From the NCBI GenBank assembly GCA_040219275.1, contig JAVJSU010000024.1:186001-250000 (forward strand): a DNA stretch of 64,000 bases, written 5' to 3'. The notes beneath the pieces were generated by a model. It had not been told where the DNA came from. It was given only the letters and a program-made list of their open reading frames with translations, and made no database searches. Below, piece after piece: positions 17,793 through 26,141 of the stretch; positions within the stretch are counted from its first letter, which is position 1; each line of letters opens with the position of its first letter. The position numbers and the translations under genes are program-made. Source of the stretch: JAVJSU01 sp040219275 (GTDB lineage: Bacteria; Chloroflexota; Anaerolineae; Aggregatilineales; Phototrophicaceae).

Positions 17793-19088
17793 TTATTTGC
17801 CAAAATGTTTCAAGTTTGTGAATGCACCACGTCCTGCATATTCAGCGGCGCTACCCAATTGTTCTTCGATTCGTAGCAGTTGATTAAATTTCGCAACACG
17901 ATCCGTACGGGCAGGTGCGCCAGTCTTGATCTGTCCCGCGTTCATGGCGACTGCGAGGTCGGCGATTGTATTGTCTTCAGTTTCACCACTACGATGGCTG
18001 GTAACAACTGTCCATCCATGACGCTGGGACATTTCTGCGGCGGCGAAGGCTTCCGTCAGGCTACCAATTTGATTCACCTTAAAGAGTAGCGAGTTTGCCG
18101 CTTGTTCATCAATTGCACGCGATACCTTTACTGTATTGGTAACGAGCAAATCATCACCGACGATTTGAACTTTATCGCCGATTTTCGCTACCAGCTTTGT
18201 CCAGTTTTCCCAATCGTTTTCATCAAGACCATCTTCGAGAGAGATAATCGGGTAACGGCTTGCCCAATCTGCCCAGAAATCGACCATTTCTTCACCGGTC
18301 AATTTTTTGCCTTCAATGGCGAGATTATAGACACCATCCTCATAAATTTCCGAGGTTGCAGGATCAAGCGCGATGAAAATTTCTTCGCCTGCTTTGTAAC
18401 CTGCTTTGTCGATGGCTTCCATAATAACATCAAGTGCCGCCTGATTCGAACCCAGGCTCGGTGCAAAGCCGCCTTCATCACCCACTGAGGTCGAATGTCC
18501 CTTGTCATGGAGGATTTTCTTGAGGGTCTGATAAATTTCAACACCCCACCGCAAGCCTTCTCGGAATGTCGGTGCGCCCACCGGCATGACCATAAATTCT
18601 TGAAAATCAGTGCTGTTTGCGGCGTGCTTGCCACCGTTCATGATATTCATCATGGGAACGGGTAAAAGGTGAGCGTGAACCCCGCCGAGATAGGCATACA
18701 GTGGTAAATTCAAGCTGTTTGCGGCGGCATGGGCGACTGCCATTGACACGCCGAGAATCGCGTTTGCGCCTAAATTTGCCTTTGTCGGTGTACCATCGAG
18801 AGCAATCATTTGCTCGTCGATCACTTTTTGTTCGTAGATATAAGCGCCGTTGAGGGCTTCCGCAAGCGGACCATTAACCGATTCTACTGCTTTCAACACG
18901 CCCTTGCCACCATAACGGTTTTTATCACCGTCACGGAGTTCTAAGGCTTCATGTTCACCTGTGGATGCGCCGCTCGGCACGATGGCACGACCTAAAGTGC
19001 CGTCTTCGAGGATGACTTCTACCTCAACTGTGGGATTGCCGCGTGAATCTAGGACTTCGCGTCCGTGAATGTGTTCAATTACAGACAT
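17793..19088 (-). CDS. eno: Enolase
   Basis: The start is ATG at 19088, giving MSVIEHIHGREVLDSRGNPT and a normal 431-residue enolase; AGGAG stands about 6-10 bases upstream. The frame is open for another 41 codons upstream, but that part is non-conserved and crosses the likely promoter. Conserved features are the SGASTGEHEA loop, the Mg ligands in SLEDGLDENDW and VGDDLLVTN, the catalytic Lys in LFKVNQIGSLTE, and SHRSGETED. It converts 2-phosphoglycerate to phosphoenolpyruvate. It is the first gene of the eno-pyk unit and diverges from the cysteine desulfurase gene. Confidence 0.96.
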   Translation of the reverse strand: MSVIEHIHGREVLDSRGNPTVEVEVILEDGTLGRAIVPSGASTGEHEALELRDGDKNRYGGKGVLKAVESVNGPLAEALNGAYIYEQKVIDEQMIALDGTPTKANLGANAILGVSMAVAHAAANSLNLPLYAYLGGVHAHLLPVPMMNIMNGGKHAANSTDFQEFMVMPVGAPTFREGLRWGVEIYQTLKKILHDKGHSTSVGDEGGFAPSLGSNQAALDVIMEAIDKAGYKAGEEIFIALDPATSEIYEDGVYNLAIEGKKLTGEEMVDFWADWASRYPIISLEDGLDENDWENWTKLVAKIGDKVQIVGDDLLVTNTVKVSRAIDEQAANSLLFKVNQIGSLTEAFAAAEMSQRHGWTVVTSHRSGETEDNTIADLAVAMNAGQIKTGAPARTDRVAKFNQLLRIEEQLGSAAEYAGRGAFTNLKHFGK

Positions 19089-19151
19089 TTTTTTCTCCTG
19101 ACTGTAGATTGTAGATATTTGTGCCAAATTAAGACTAGAGCATAGCTCGGT

Positions 19152-19179
19152 TTGGTTCGGCACGCCATTATAATATAAT
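19152..19179. promoter_or_regulatory. Divergent promoter region between eno and the cysteine desulfurase gene
   Basis: The 204-bp gap holds an AT-rich core with overlapping TATAAT hexamers. On the plus strand, TTGGTT (19152-19157), a 16-bp spacer and TATAAT (19174-19179) could serve the desulfurase gene. On the minus strand, TATAAT (19167-19172) could serve eno. No strong -35 is seen on the minus strand. Confidence 0.4.
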
Positions 19180-19292
19180 TCGATTAACAGACCTATTCCT
19201 TCTCTTAACAAAAGGTTGATCTGGTATTTTTTCAGACACGCATTAGAATAATTCTACTTCGTAGCCGTTGAATTTTAGGATTTGGTAGCCTC

Positions 19293-20471
19293 ATGATAAA
19301 CAAAAATTCTGTATATCTTGATTATTCCGCAACTACTCCAGTTGATCCACGCGTTGTTGATGTCATGATGCCATATTTTTCAGAAGTTTATGGGAATTCA
19401 TCATCATCACATAGCTTTGGACGAAAAGCTGAACAAGCCATTGAGGAGTCCCGTGAGACTATCGCTAAAATCCTGAACTGCCAACCCTCAGAAGTTGTTT
19501 TTACGAGCGGCGGATCCGAAAGTGATAATCTTGCGATTCGTGGTGCGGCGTGGACGCGTCGTCAACTGGGGCAGGGTCAGCATATTGTTACAACGCCTGT
19601 CGAACATAGCGCGGTAAGTAAGACGATGGCACAGCTCGCTGATGTGATGGGATTTGAGCATACCGTTTTGCCCATAGATGCGTTGGGCATGGTTGATCCC
19701 GAAGAATTTACTACTGCATGTAAGTCCGGCACAACAATTGCAAGTGTGATTTATGCAAATAACGAAGTCGGTTCGATCAACCCCATTCCACAATTGGCGG
19801 ATCAGGCACGGGCGCATGACGTTTGGTTTCACACGGACGCGGTGCAGGCGGCGGGGCAGTTGACTTTAGATGTCAAGGCTCTCGGTGTGGATTTGATGAG
19901 TATTTCAGCGCATAAATTTTACGGTCCCAAAGGTGTGGGCGCTTTGTATATCCGCGATGGAATCAATTTGACCTCCAGCCAGACCGGGGGCAGTCACGAA
20001 GAAGGTCGCAGAGCTGGTACGCTGAACACACCGTTTATCGTTGGTATGGCGACAGCACTAAAATTGGCTTATGACGAGTTAGATACGCACAATACACATT
20101 ATCGGGCGATGCGCGATATGCTGGTTGAAGGTATCCAAACCGGATTACCACAGGCACAATTTACCGGACATCCAGAGAATCGATTGCCATCACATGCCAG
20201 TTTCATTTTTGAAGGGCTAGATAGTAGCACCTTACTGATGCACCTCGATATGAAGGGAATCGCCGCAAGTGGCGGTTCTGCATGTAAGACTGGTAATCCA
20301 GAACCGTCTGGAGTATTGCTATCTATGGGTTTCGAGCCACAGCAGTCATTGGGCAGTTTACGCCTCACAGTGGGACGATCTACAACCGCTGATGAAGTGA
20401 ATTATGCGGTGGATGTGATTGTGGAGACAGTGAAAAAGTTGACTAAGTTGAAGCGAGAAATGTCGTTGTGA
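19293..20471 (+). CDS. Cysteine desulfurase (IscS/NifS family)
   Basis: The 392-residue PLP enzyme starts VYLDYSATTPVDPRV. It has the PLP-lysine Lys208 in SAHKFYGPKG and the persulfide-forming Cys331 in SGGSACKTGNPEPS. It removes sulfur from cysteine to give alanine and an enzyme-bound persulfide for iron-sulfur clusters or tRNA thiolation. The next gene, mnmA, overlaps its stop by 4 bp, which points to tRNA 2-thiouridine synthesis as a main use. No iscU or iscA is adjacent, so the choice between IscS and NifS naming is left open. Confidence 0.95.
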   Translation: MINKNSVYLDYSATTPVDPRVVDVMMPYFSEVYGNSSSSHSFGRKAEQAIEESRETIAKILNCQPSEVVFTSGGSESDNLAIRGAAWTRRQLGQGQHIVTTPVEHSAVSKTMAQLADVMGFEHTVLPIDALGMVDPEEFTTACKSGTTIASVIYANNEVGSINPIPQLADQARAHDVWFHTDAVQAAGQLTLDVKALGVDLMSISAHKFYGPKGVGALYIRDGINLTSSQTGGSHEEGRRAGTLNTPFIVGMATALKLAYDELDTHNTHYRAMRDMLVEGIQTGLPQAQFTGHPENRLPSHASFIFEGLDSSTLLMHLDMKGIAASGGSACKTGNPEPSGVLLSMGFEPQQSLGSLRLTVGRSTTADEVNYAVDVIVETVKKLTKLKREMSL

Positions 20472-21571
20472 GTAATAACGCTGATGTTCGTGTAGTTGTA
20501 GCAATGAGTGGTGGGGTGGATAGCTCCGTTGCCGCCGCGTTACTGGTTGAACAGGGCTATGATGTTGTTGGGATGATGATGCGCCTGTGGTCTGAAGAAA
20601 CCGTTGAAGGTGGCGCACATAATCGCTGTTGTACACCAGATCAATTAAATGATGCTCGCCGAATCGCAGATCAGATTGGCATTCCGTTTTACGTCCTCGA
20701 TACGAAAGATGTTTTTCGGAGTACGGTTGTCGAATTTTTTATTGACCAGCATCGGCAGGCAGTTACGCCCAACCCGTGTATGGAGTGTAATCGACATATT
20801 CGCTTCAAGTGGCTTCTCAATAATGCACTTGCACTAGATGCGGATTATCTGGCAACGGGACATTATGCGCGAATCACAGAATCGCCGGATGGATTGTTTC
20901 AGCTTCGTAGTGGGGTGGACGAGAATAAAGATCAAAGCTATGTGTTGAGCGTGCTTAATCAAAAACATTTGCAACACGCGAAATTTCCTGTGGGTGAATT
21001 TCCCAAGCCCGAAGTCAGAAAAATTGCGGAACGATTTGGACTGCCAACAGCGAGTAAGCAAGACAGTCAGGATTTGTGCTTTCTTGGTGATGGAGACTAT
21101 CGGCGATTCTTGAACGTTCATGCGCCGGATGTGATGCAATCCGGTCCAATCGTGCTCAAAACAGGGCAGGTTATAGGTGAACATAGTGGTCTGGCAAATT
21201 ATACGATTGGTCAACGCAAGGGTCTGGGTGTGTCTTACGATGTACCCCTATTTGTGATTGCCACAAATCCATATCGCAATGCGTTGATTGTGGGTACACG
21301 CGACGAACTTGGCACCGATACCTTAACAGCTAATCGCGTCAACTGGGTGAGTGGTATCGCGCCAAACGAACCTTTCCGCGCACAGGTAAAAATTCGCTAC
21401 AAGGCTAAAGCGGTTGATGCGTTAATAGAACCACTTGCGGAAGATCGTTTTTCTATTCGTTTTGATGATCCAGTACGTGATATTACGCCCGGACAGGCGG
21501 CGGTCATCTATGATGGAGATATGTGTCTCGGTGGTGGAACAATTGAGCGTGGTGCTGAGTCTTCTGACTAG
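20468..21571 (+). CDS. mnmA: tRNA-specific 2-thiouridylase MnmA
   Basis: Translation starts with GTG at 20468, overlapping the cysteine desulfurase stop (GTGA). The 367-residue protein has the PP-loop SGGVDSS (residues 14-20) for ATP. Cys107 (NPCMECN) and Cys204 (SQDLCFLG) match the two catalytic cysteines of the family. It adenylates C2 of U34 in tRNA (Lys, Glu, Gln) and inserts sulfur supplied by the neighbouring desulfurase. Its stop shares the palindrome CTAG with the stop of the convergent prepilin peptidase gene. Confidence 0.96.
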   Translation: MSNNADVRVVVAMSGGVDSSVAAALLVEQGYDVVGMMMRLWSEETVEGGAHNRCCTPDQLNDARRIADQIGIPFYVLDTKDVFRSTVVEFFIDQHRQAVTPNPCMECNRHIRFKWLLNNALALDADYLATGHYARITESPDGLFQLRSGVDENKDQSYVLSVLNQKHLQHAKFPVGEFPKPEVRKIAERFGLPTASKQDSQDLCFLGDGDYRRFLNVHAPDVMQSGPIVLKTGQVIGEHSGLANYTIGQRKGLGVSYDVPLFVIATNPYRNALIVGTRDELGTDTLTANRVNWVSGIAPNEPFRAQVKIRYKAKAVDALIEPLAEDRFSIRFDDPVRDITPGQAAVIYDGDMCLGGGTIERGAESSD

Positions 21572-22479
21572 GCACCACCGCCTAAAACTTTACCAACCTC
21601 CGTGCCGAACAGCAAAATGGTAATTGTTCCTGCAACAATGTATGGACCGTAAGGAAGGGCAGTAAACGCGCTGTACTTCTTACCCATAATGTTTTGAGTG
21701 AACAGAAACGCAATTGCCCCGAATGCGCCCAGAAACACCGTGATAAATATAGCGAAAATAAGCGCCTGCCAGCCGAGTATGAACCCGCTGAACATCGCCA
21801 TCATCACATCACCATAACCAAAAGCGACCTCTTTAATATCGACTCCACGCGCTTTACCCATGATGTAGGTGAAGATAAAACCACCGTTATATACGATGAA
21901 AAACACAAGAAAGCCGAGTCCCGCTCCTAAAAATGCGTCACGTAAATGTGGCGTATGATTGGTGGGTGTTAGGACTGCATCAAGTATGGCGAGCAACGAT
22001 GACGGGATGATTACCACAAAAAGGATGAGTTTATGCTCAATATCAATGACCGTGATAAGAGCGAAAATAGCCATATAAGTCAACCAGAATACAATTTGCA
22101 AATCACTCACATCGGGTTCATCGCCAACCGCCATCAACGTAAGAATCATCAAGAATACTGTCAGGATTTCCGTAAGCGGATAACGCCAGCCAAGTTTTAC
22201 GCTACCATCCGACGATTCTCTATTATTGGTCAGGAATGCGGTGATCCCAAGCCAGGCAATGGGCGGTCTTTTTTCGTCATCTGTTTGGACGAATTTGATA
22301 GCTTCTTCGTAGGCTTCTTCGGTTTCATAGTTTCCATGAATTGCGCGTTTTTTCTCGTCCGGTACGAAACGTGGCAAGCGAGGTGAGCGTCTTAAGGGAA
22401 GATCATCAGCAAGGCTATTAACAATGCCCCCCGCAATTAACCCGATGACGATAACAATAAGATAGATCAGTAAATCCAT
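21568..22479 (-). CDS. A24-family prepilin peptidase-like membrane protein
   Basis: The 303-residue protein has about seven hydrophobic helices and the two aspartates of aspartic prepilin peptidases: one in ITVIDIEHKLI (about residue 141) and one in the GxGD motif, FGYGDVMMA (about residue 220). The usual N-terminal cytoplasmic methylation domain with its zinc cysteines is not seen; instead there is a charged, Cys-free loop (about residues 40-80). Family members cleave leader peptides of type IV pilins and similar proteins. No pilin or pilus assembly gene lies in this window. It follows the JAMM protein gene by 10 bp. Confidence 0.82.
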   Translation of the reverse strand: MDLLIYLIVIVIGLIAGGIVNSLADDLPLRRSPRLPRFVPDEKKRAIHGNYETEEAYEEAIKFVQTDDEKRPPIAWLGITAFLTNNRESSDGSVKLGWRYPLTEILTVFLMILTLMAVGDEPDVSDLQIVFWLTYMAIFALITVIDIEHKLILFVVIIPSSLLAILDAVLTPTNHTPHLRDAFLGAGLGFLVFFIVYNGGFIFTYIMGKARGVDIKEVAFGYGDVMMAMFSGFILGWQALIFAIFITVFLGAFGAIAFLFTQNIMGKKYSAFTALPYGPYIVAGTITILLFGTEVGKVLGGGA

Positions 22480-22489
22480 GAGTTCTCCT

Positions 22490-23026
22490 TTAAGGAAGGG
22501 GTGGGGCGGGTGGCAATAAAGTTAATGAAATGATAAGCATAATAACGACCGCAATGAGCGTTGTGATTAGAATAGCATGATGTTGGGCGCGGGAGACAGG
22601 TGGTATTGGTTTACCGGGTTGCATAATGCCAACACATAGCTCAACCCGTGTAACGCGCAAATCATGAAATTCCCACACAGCGAGTTCTGGTTTTTTTTCA
22701 CCCAGACCAATAATCAAATGAACCGACCCGTAGTCTGCATTTGCGATGTCTGTTTCAGATGGAATGGGTTTTCCACGCGGGTGTGAATGATAATAGGCAA
22801 GAATTTCAAGCCCATGGTCGTCTAGTTCCGGTAATATAGATGCCATTGCTATCGGATCAAGGGTAAAAAAATGCCTCGAGTCATCCGCAATATTTTTGAC
22901 AGGAATGATCTGGTGTGCCTTGTAACCTTTACCTGCGATAATTCCGCACGTTTCATGCGGCGCATCGTCTGACGCGACTTTAAACAGGGTATTTGCCTGT
23001 GATTCAGTGAGCCACAACACATCCAT
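22490..23026 (-). CDS. JAMM/MPN-domain metalloprotease-like protein with C-terminal anchor
   Basis: The 178-residue protein has a complete JAMM motif: Glu25 (HETCGII), then His80 and His82 with Asp93 in the run YYHSHPRGKPIPSETD. Active zinc peptidases of the Mov34/MPN group use this set. Residues 150-174 form a transmembrane helix, so the domain is probably tethered to the membrane on the cytoplasmic side. Bacterial relatives cut isopeptide bonds or trim small sulfur-carrier proteins, but no ubiquitin-like or E1-like gene is next to it. Its ATG overlaps the stop of the upstream beta-rich gene (TAATG), which implies coupled translation. Confidence 0.85.
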   Translation of the reverse strand: MDVLWLTESQANTLFKVASDDAPHETCGIIAGKGYKAHQIIPVKNIADDSRHFFTLDPIAMASILPELDDHGLEILAYYHSHPRGKPIPSETDIANADYGSVHLIIGLGEKKPELAVWEFHDLRVTRVELCVGIMQPGKPIPPVSRAQHHAILITTLIAVVIMLIISLTLLPPAPPLP

Positions 23027-23400
23027 TACCGATCCTGCATGTCTTCAACTTTAGGAACGGTAAATTCGGTGGACGCTTTATCCTGTGGCGGTTTGCGGGT
23101 TTCATAGAATAGTTCTGCATCCATTGTGTAGTCGCCTGAGGGATCGTCTACGCCCCGAATGTGCATCGTGAATTCCATATTGGTGTGCATCGTAGCGATG
23201 ATGTTCAATTCGCCGACAATTTTGCCGTCTACAGTACGGGCAACTAACAGTAGGTTTGGGCGCTCCTGAAATGGTGTAACCTTGATTTCGATAAATATCC
23301 TGAATCGGTCAGGATACGGAATGACGCTCAGGGATTCGATTTTGATCTTGTCATTGGGTTGTGGCGTATGGTCGCCGTTATCAAAGAATTGTATATCCAT
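23026..23400 (-). CDS. Small beta-rich protein coupled to JAMM gene, unknown function
   Basis: The 124-residue protein is not recognised. Alternating hydrophobic patterns (RFRIFIEIKVTPF, NLLLVARTVDG, YTMDAELFYETR) suggest an Ig-like or C2-like beta sandwich, followed by a charged tail. There is no signal peptide, membrane helix, cysteine or C-terminal Gly-Gly, so it does not look like a ubiquitin-like substrate of the JAMM protein. It overlaps the JAMM gene by one base and starts 5 bp after the ACT gene stop, so the three probably form one transcript. Confidence 0.78.
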   Translation of the reverse strand: MDIQFFDNGDHTPQPNDKIKIESLSVIPYPDRFRIFIEIKVTPFQERPNLLLVARTVDGKIVGELNIIATMHTNMEFTMHIRGVDDPSGDYTMDAELFYETRKPPQDKASTEFTVPKVEDMQDR

Positions 23401-23405
23401 TTGTG

Positions 23406-23846
23406 TTACTTACTCTTAAGCTCTTTTTGCAAATCTTGAAGGGTTTTCATCGCAATATCGAATTGCTTCTCTGTGACGAGAATATGATCTCGCGTGTATG
23501 CCGCATAGGTCATAATAGAGACATTGGCTTTTGCAAGTGCAGTGCTGATTTTCGCCATAAATCCAACCATGCTTAGATCAAGGGCAATATCAAATGTGAT
23601 AAGCCGATATTTTTCAGCACTAACGCTGAAATCGAAAAGGCGCTCAGCAAATTCTTCTATCGCTTCATCAACTATCATTATACTGACTTCGTCTTTATCA
23701 ATGATTAAGGCGCTAAACGGGCTACCTACTTCTGCGATCAACCCGGCGGCAAGCGTAATAGCGCGCGCCGGTAATTTGACGAATACGTAGGCAGTATCAT
23801 CGCTATAGAGCGTCATATCTGCAAGGGCTTGTTCTACAGTTTGCAT
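23406..23846 (-). CDS. ACT-domain protein
   Basis: The 146-residue protein looks like two ACT-type beta-alpha-beta-beta-alpha-beta units (about residues 10-70 and 75-140). The second unit reads MVGFMAKISTALAKANVSIMTYAA, the classical ACT ligand-binding turn. Stand-alone ACT proteins of this size usually bind amino acids and regulate a partner; the ligand here is unknown. The gene lies 30 bp after the ParB-like gene and 5 bp before the beta-rich gene. Confidence 0.83.
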   Translation of the reverse strand: MQTVEQALADMTLYSDDTAYVFVKLPARAITLAAGLIAEVGSPFSALIIDKDEVSIMIVDEAIEEFAERLFDFSVSAEKYRLITFDIALDLSMVGFMAKISTALAKANVSIMTYAAYTRDHILVTEKQFDIAMKTLQDLQKELKSK

Positions 23847-23876
23847 AACTTTATCCTAATTTGGCTTTTCGAATGT

Positions 23877-24698
23877 CTATTCATCAAATTGATAGGTGGC
23901 TTCAGCATAATATCTGACGTTCCGTTGGGCGAGTTTTTCCTGCAACCACTGTTGTAAACGTTGATTTTTCTCTAGTAAACTGGTTGTTTCAGATTGTAAG
24001 TCTTTAAGCGGATAATTGACCTTCAGCGCACGCCCGTGAATGATATGACGGCTGATTCCCGGAGGTAAAAATGCCTGATATTTTGCGGCGGCGATAATAT
24101 CGGCTGACGCATATTCTGGAAATAGTACCACTGCAATTGCTTGCGGATATAGCAACCAGAGTTCATCAGGTTCGTTGATCGCTGTGCGATAGAGGCGTGC
24201 CTGTTGTTGGTAGATGGTCACAAATGTTCTGAGCAGAGTATTGCGTTCATGCGTACTTTGTACAATTGCACGGAGTGAAAGCACCTGTCCATTGTTTAGG
24301 ATGACATGCGCTAACGCGGATGAATCTTGCTCATCATGGATTTCAATCCCGTCCAATTGCTTAATCTCCTCAATAAACTCGCCTAACTCCCAATCGCTGA
24401 TGATATGATTCCATGTATTAAGATCGACGTAACCACTTTCGTATGAAACTACCTGTACAAGTATGTGGGGATACCCCAGCTGTTTGAAGGTATAGCACCG
24501 ATTCGCGCCGTCCAAAATGACATATTGTGTGGCATTAATAGGTGCGACAAGTGGGGGATTTATCATCACATCGGCGTGCTTGAATTTCTCTACAAGGTTT
24601 TTAGAACGTTGAGAGTCATGTTCTTCGTGAGGTAATAAACTGTCGATTGGGATAATTCGCAAGTCCGGTGGCGGTGCGCTAAGACGCGAATTGTGCAT
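23877..24698 (-). CDS. ParB/sulfiredoxin-fold protein (SbnI-like)
   Basis: I choose the ATG at 24698, preceded by AGGAG eight bases upstream, over an 18-codon longer form. The 273-residue protein has an N-terminal ParB/Srx domain: IIPIDSLLPHEEHD, then VILDGANRCYTFKQLGYPH, where DGANR replaces the GERR box of chromosomal ParB. Such DGxxR proteins include SbnI-type free-serine kinases and regulators. No parA, parS-like repeat or siderophore gene is adjacent, so a chromosome-partition role is unlikely. The C-terminal 150 residues are not recognised. It is the first gene of the minus-strand run ending at the prepilin peptidase. Confidence 0.7.
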   Translation of the reverse strand: MHNSRLSAPPPDLRIIPIDSLLPHEEHDSQRSKNLVEKFKHADVMINPPLVAPINATQYVILDGANRCYTFKQLGYPHILVQVVSYESGYVDLNTWNHIISDWELGEFIEEIKQLDGIEIHDEQDSSALAHVILNNGQVLSLRAIVQSTHERNTLLRTFVTIYQQQARLYRTAINEPDELWLLYPQAIAVVLFPEYASADIIAAAKYQAFLPPGISRHIIHGRALKVNYPLKDLQSETTSLLEKNQRLQQWLQEKLAQRNVRYYAEATYQFDE

Positions 24699-24826
24699 TA
24701 CCCAACTCCTGAAAATGAACCAGATGACATAAGCAGATTTATAGAGTAGCACGAACTATCTTGCCCGACAATGACTCTATCAGGTAGAGTAGGGGAGTTT
24801 GAAGATCAAATGGGTGGAGGGAAGTC

Positions 24827-25348
24827 TTGGGCGCGCACGATCAAGGAGCAAACGCAACGACAAATCGCTGGTTGACGATTCCGCGTACGTTATGTTTTGT
24901 GTTGAATGGAAACGATGTGCTGTTGATGCGTCGTGCGCCACACCGTCGCGTGTTTCCAAATAAATATAACGGGGTAGGTGGGCATATCGAACGCGATGAA
25001 GACCCGCTTGAATGTGCAGTCCGGGAAATTAAAGAAGAAACAGGGTTAGATGTGCGGAATGTGCGCTTATGTGCCGTCCATAACATAGATGCTGGTGAGA
25101 CGACTGGTATTATGTTATTCGTTTTTACGGCATGGAGTGATATTCGTGAGGTAAGCGCCCAATTAGAAGAGGGCACGCTGGAATGGATTGCGCGAGATCG
25201 CGTATTGGAAGTCGATCTCGTAGAAGATTTGCCCATTATTTTGCCGCGTGTGTTATCTTTACCAGAAGGTCATGTGCCTCTTTTTGCCCATGTGAGTTAT
25301 GATGACTCTGATACTATTGTGATGCGATTTAATGGAGATAACGGTTAA
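24827..25348 (+). CDS. NUDIX hydrolase
   Basis: The 173-residue protein carries a full NUDIX box (G-x5-E-x7-REIKEETGL) at about residues 47-70, which holds the Mg ligands for cleaving nucleoside-diphosphate-X compounds. Translation probably starts at the TTG at 24827, because GGAGGG lies 6-8 bases upstream and the nearby ATG at 24810 is out of frame. Sequence before the box (LCFVLNGNDVLLMRR) is like the MutT/8-oxo-dGTP diphosphatase group, but the substrate cannot be told from motifs. It is 3 bp before the next gene and may head the long downstream operon. Confidence 0.9.
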   Translation: MGAHDQGANATTNRWLTIPRTLCFVLNGNDVLLMRRAPHRRVFPNKYNGVGGHIERDEDPLECAVREIKEETGLDVRNVRLCAVHNIDAGETTGIMLFVFTAWSDIREVSAQLEEGTLEWIARDRVLEVDLVEDLPIILPRVLSLPEGHVPLFAHVSYDDSDTIVMRFNGDNG

Positions 25349-25351
25349 TCT

Positions 25352-25807
25352 ATGTCAATGCCTTCTCAACCGGGAACACCCGACCAAGACCCGAACGCAG
25401 AAATTGAATACGTTGTTGTTGAGCGTAAAAAACGCAGTCCCTTGCGTCGATTGGGCTGTGGGATTATGCTGGTGTTCTGGTTTCTTGTATTGCTGTTGCC
25501 GATGATCTTGTTTATTTTAGCGATCAATGGGGATATTACGATTGCACGACGTGGCGATATTCCCGATAAAAACGAGCACCCATTATTTCAAGCAAGCCTG
25601 ATTATGGAAATTGATTTTAGGGGATTGCGCTTGACCAATACATCACTGTCACGCGAAAACGACGACAATTTGTGCATCCAGACCAATGTTGGTTTTTTAC
25701 TCTGGGAAGGTGAAGGCGAAGATGCCGTGTTTTGCGATTGTTATGATCGTGATAGTACCGAATCCGTGTGGGAATTATCGTCTACCGCAATGACAACCTG
25801 TGATTGA
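25352..25807 (+). CDS. Single-pass membrane protein, unknown function
   Basis: The 151-residue protein has a cytoplasmic Pro/Glu/Lys-rich N-terminus and one transmembrane helix (about residues 37-60). An extracytoplasmic domain of about 90 residues follows, with three cysteines near its end (AVFCDCYDRD... and a C-terminal TTCD). It is not recognised. It lies between the NUDIX gene (3 bp) and another small membrane gene, at the head of the MoxR operon. Confidence 0.68.
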   Translation: MSMPSQPGTPDQDPNAEIEYVVVERKKRSPLRRLGCGIMLVFWFLVLLLPMILFILAINGDITIARRGDIPDKNEHPLFQASLIMEIDFRGLRLTNTSLSRENDDNLCIQTNVGFLLWEGEGEDAVFCDCYDRDSTESVWELSSTAMTTCD

Positions 25808-25829
25808 TGATCTGGAGTAGGCTTTAGGC

Positions 25830-26141
25830 GTGTTTGCGGGAATTGATCTCACAGTTTTGCTGGTTGTATGTGGATGCTGTTTGAGCCTGCTGGCTTTTGG
25901 TTCAGTGCTCTCATTCGGTCTGGGTATTGTGGGATTCATTTTTGATATAATTTCGACTGTCTTTAACTTAGTATTTGGGCTGGTTTTCGGTGTATTGGGT
26001 AGCGGACCCGAAGGCTGTTGTGGGTGTATCGTTTTGCTTGTCGTCCTGCTCGGTTGCGGTGGTATCACCTTATTACTAGTTCAATCTTTATCTTCTTGCG
26101 GCACACCTGATGCCGTTAATTTTTGCCGGATATTTTCATGA
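25830..26141 (+). CDS. Very hydrophobic Cys/Gly-rich small membrane protein
   Basis: The 103-residue product (GTG start at 25830) is almost entirely hydrophobic, with about three helices (residues 6-25, 25-50, 65-90) and cysteine clusters CGCC, CCGC and CG. It is not recognised. Its TGA overlaps the ATG of the MoxR ATPase gene (ATGA at 26138-26141), so the two are translationally coupled. It could be a membrane anchor or small regulator for the MoxR system; that is inference from position alone. Confidence 0.6.
   Translation: MFAGIDLTVLLVVCGCCLSLLAFGSVLSFGLGIVGFIFDIISTVFNLVFGLVFGVLGSGPEGCCGCIVLLVVLLGCGGITLLLVQSLSSCGTPDAVNFCRIFS

Noticed and set aside
17793..19211. Longer enolase with 41 extra N-terminal residues
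   Set aside because: The extra part is not enolase-like, crosses the probable promoter, and a strong ribosome-binding site marks the ATG at 19088.
22490..23400. JAMM protein plus small protein as a bacterial ubiquitin-like conjugation system
   Set aside because: The small protein has no C-terminal Gly-Gly and no ubiquitin-like pattern, and no E1- or E2-like gene is adjacent.
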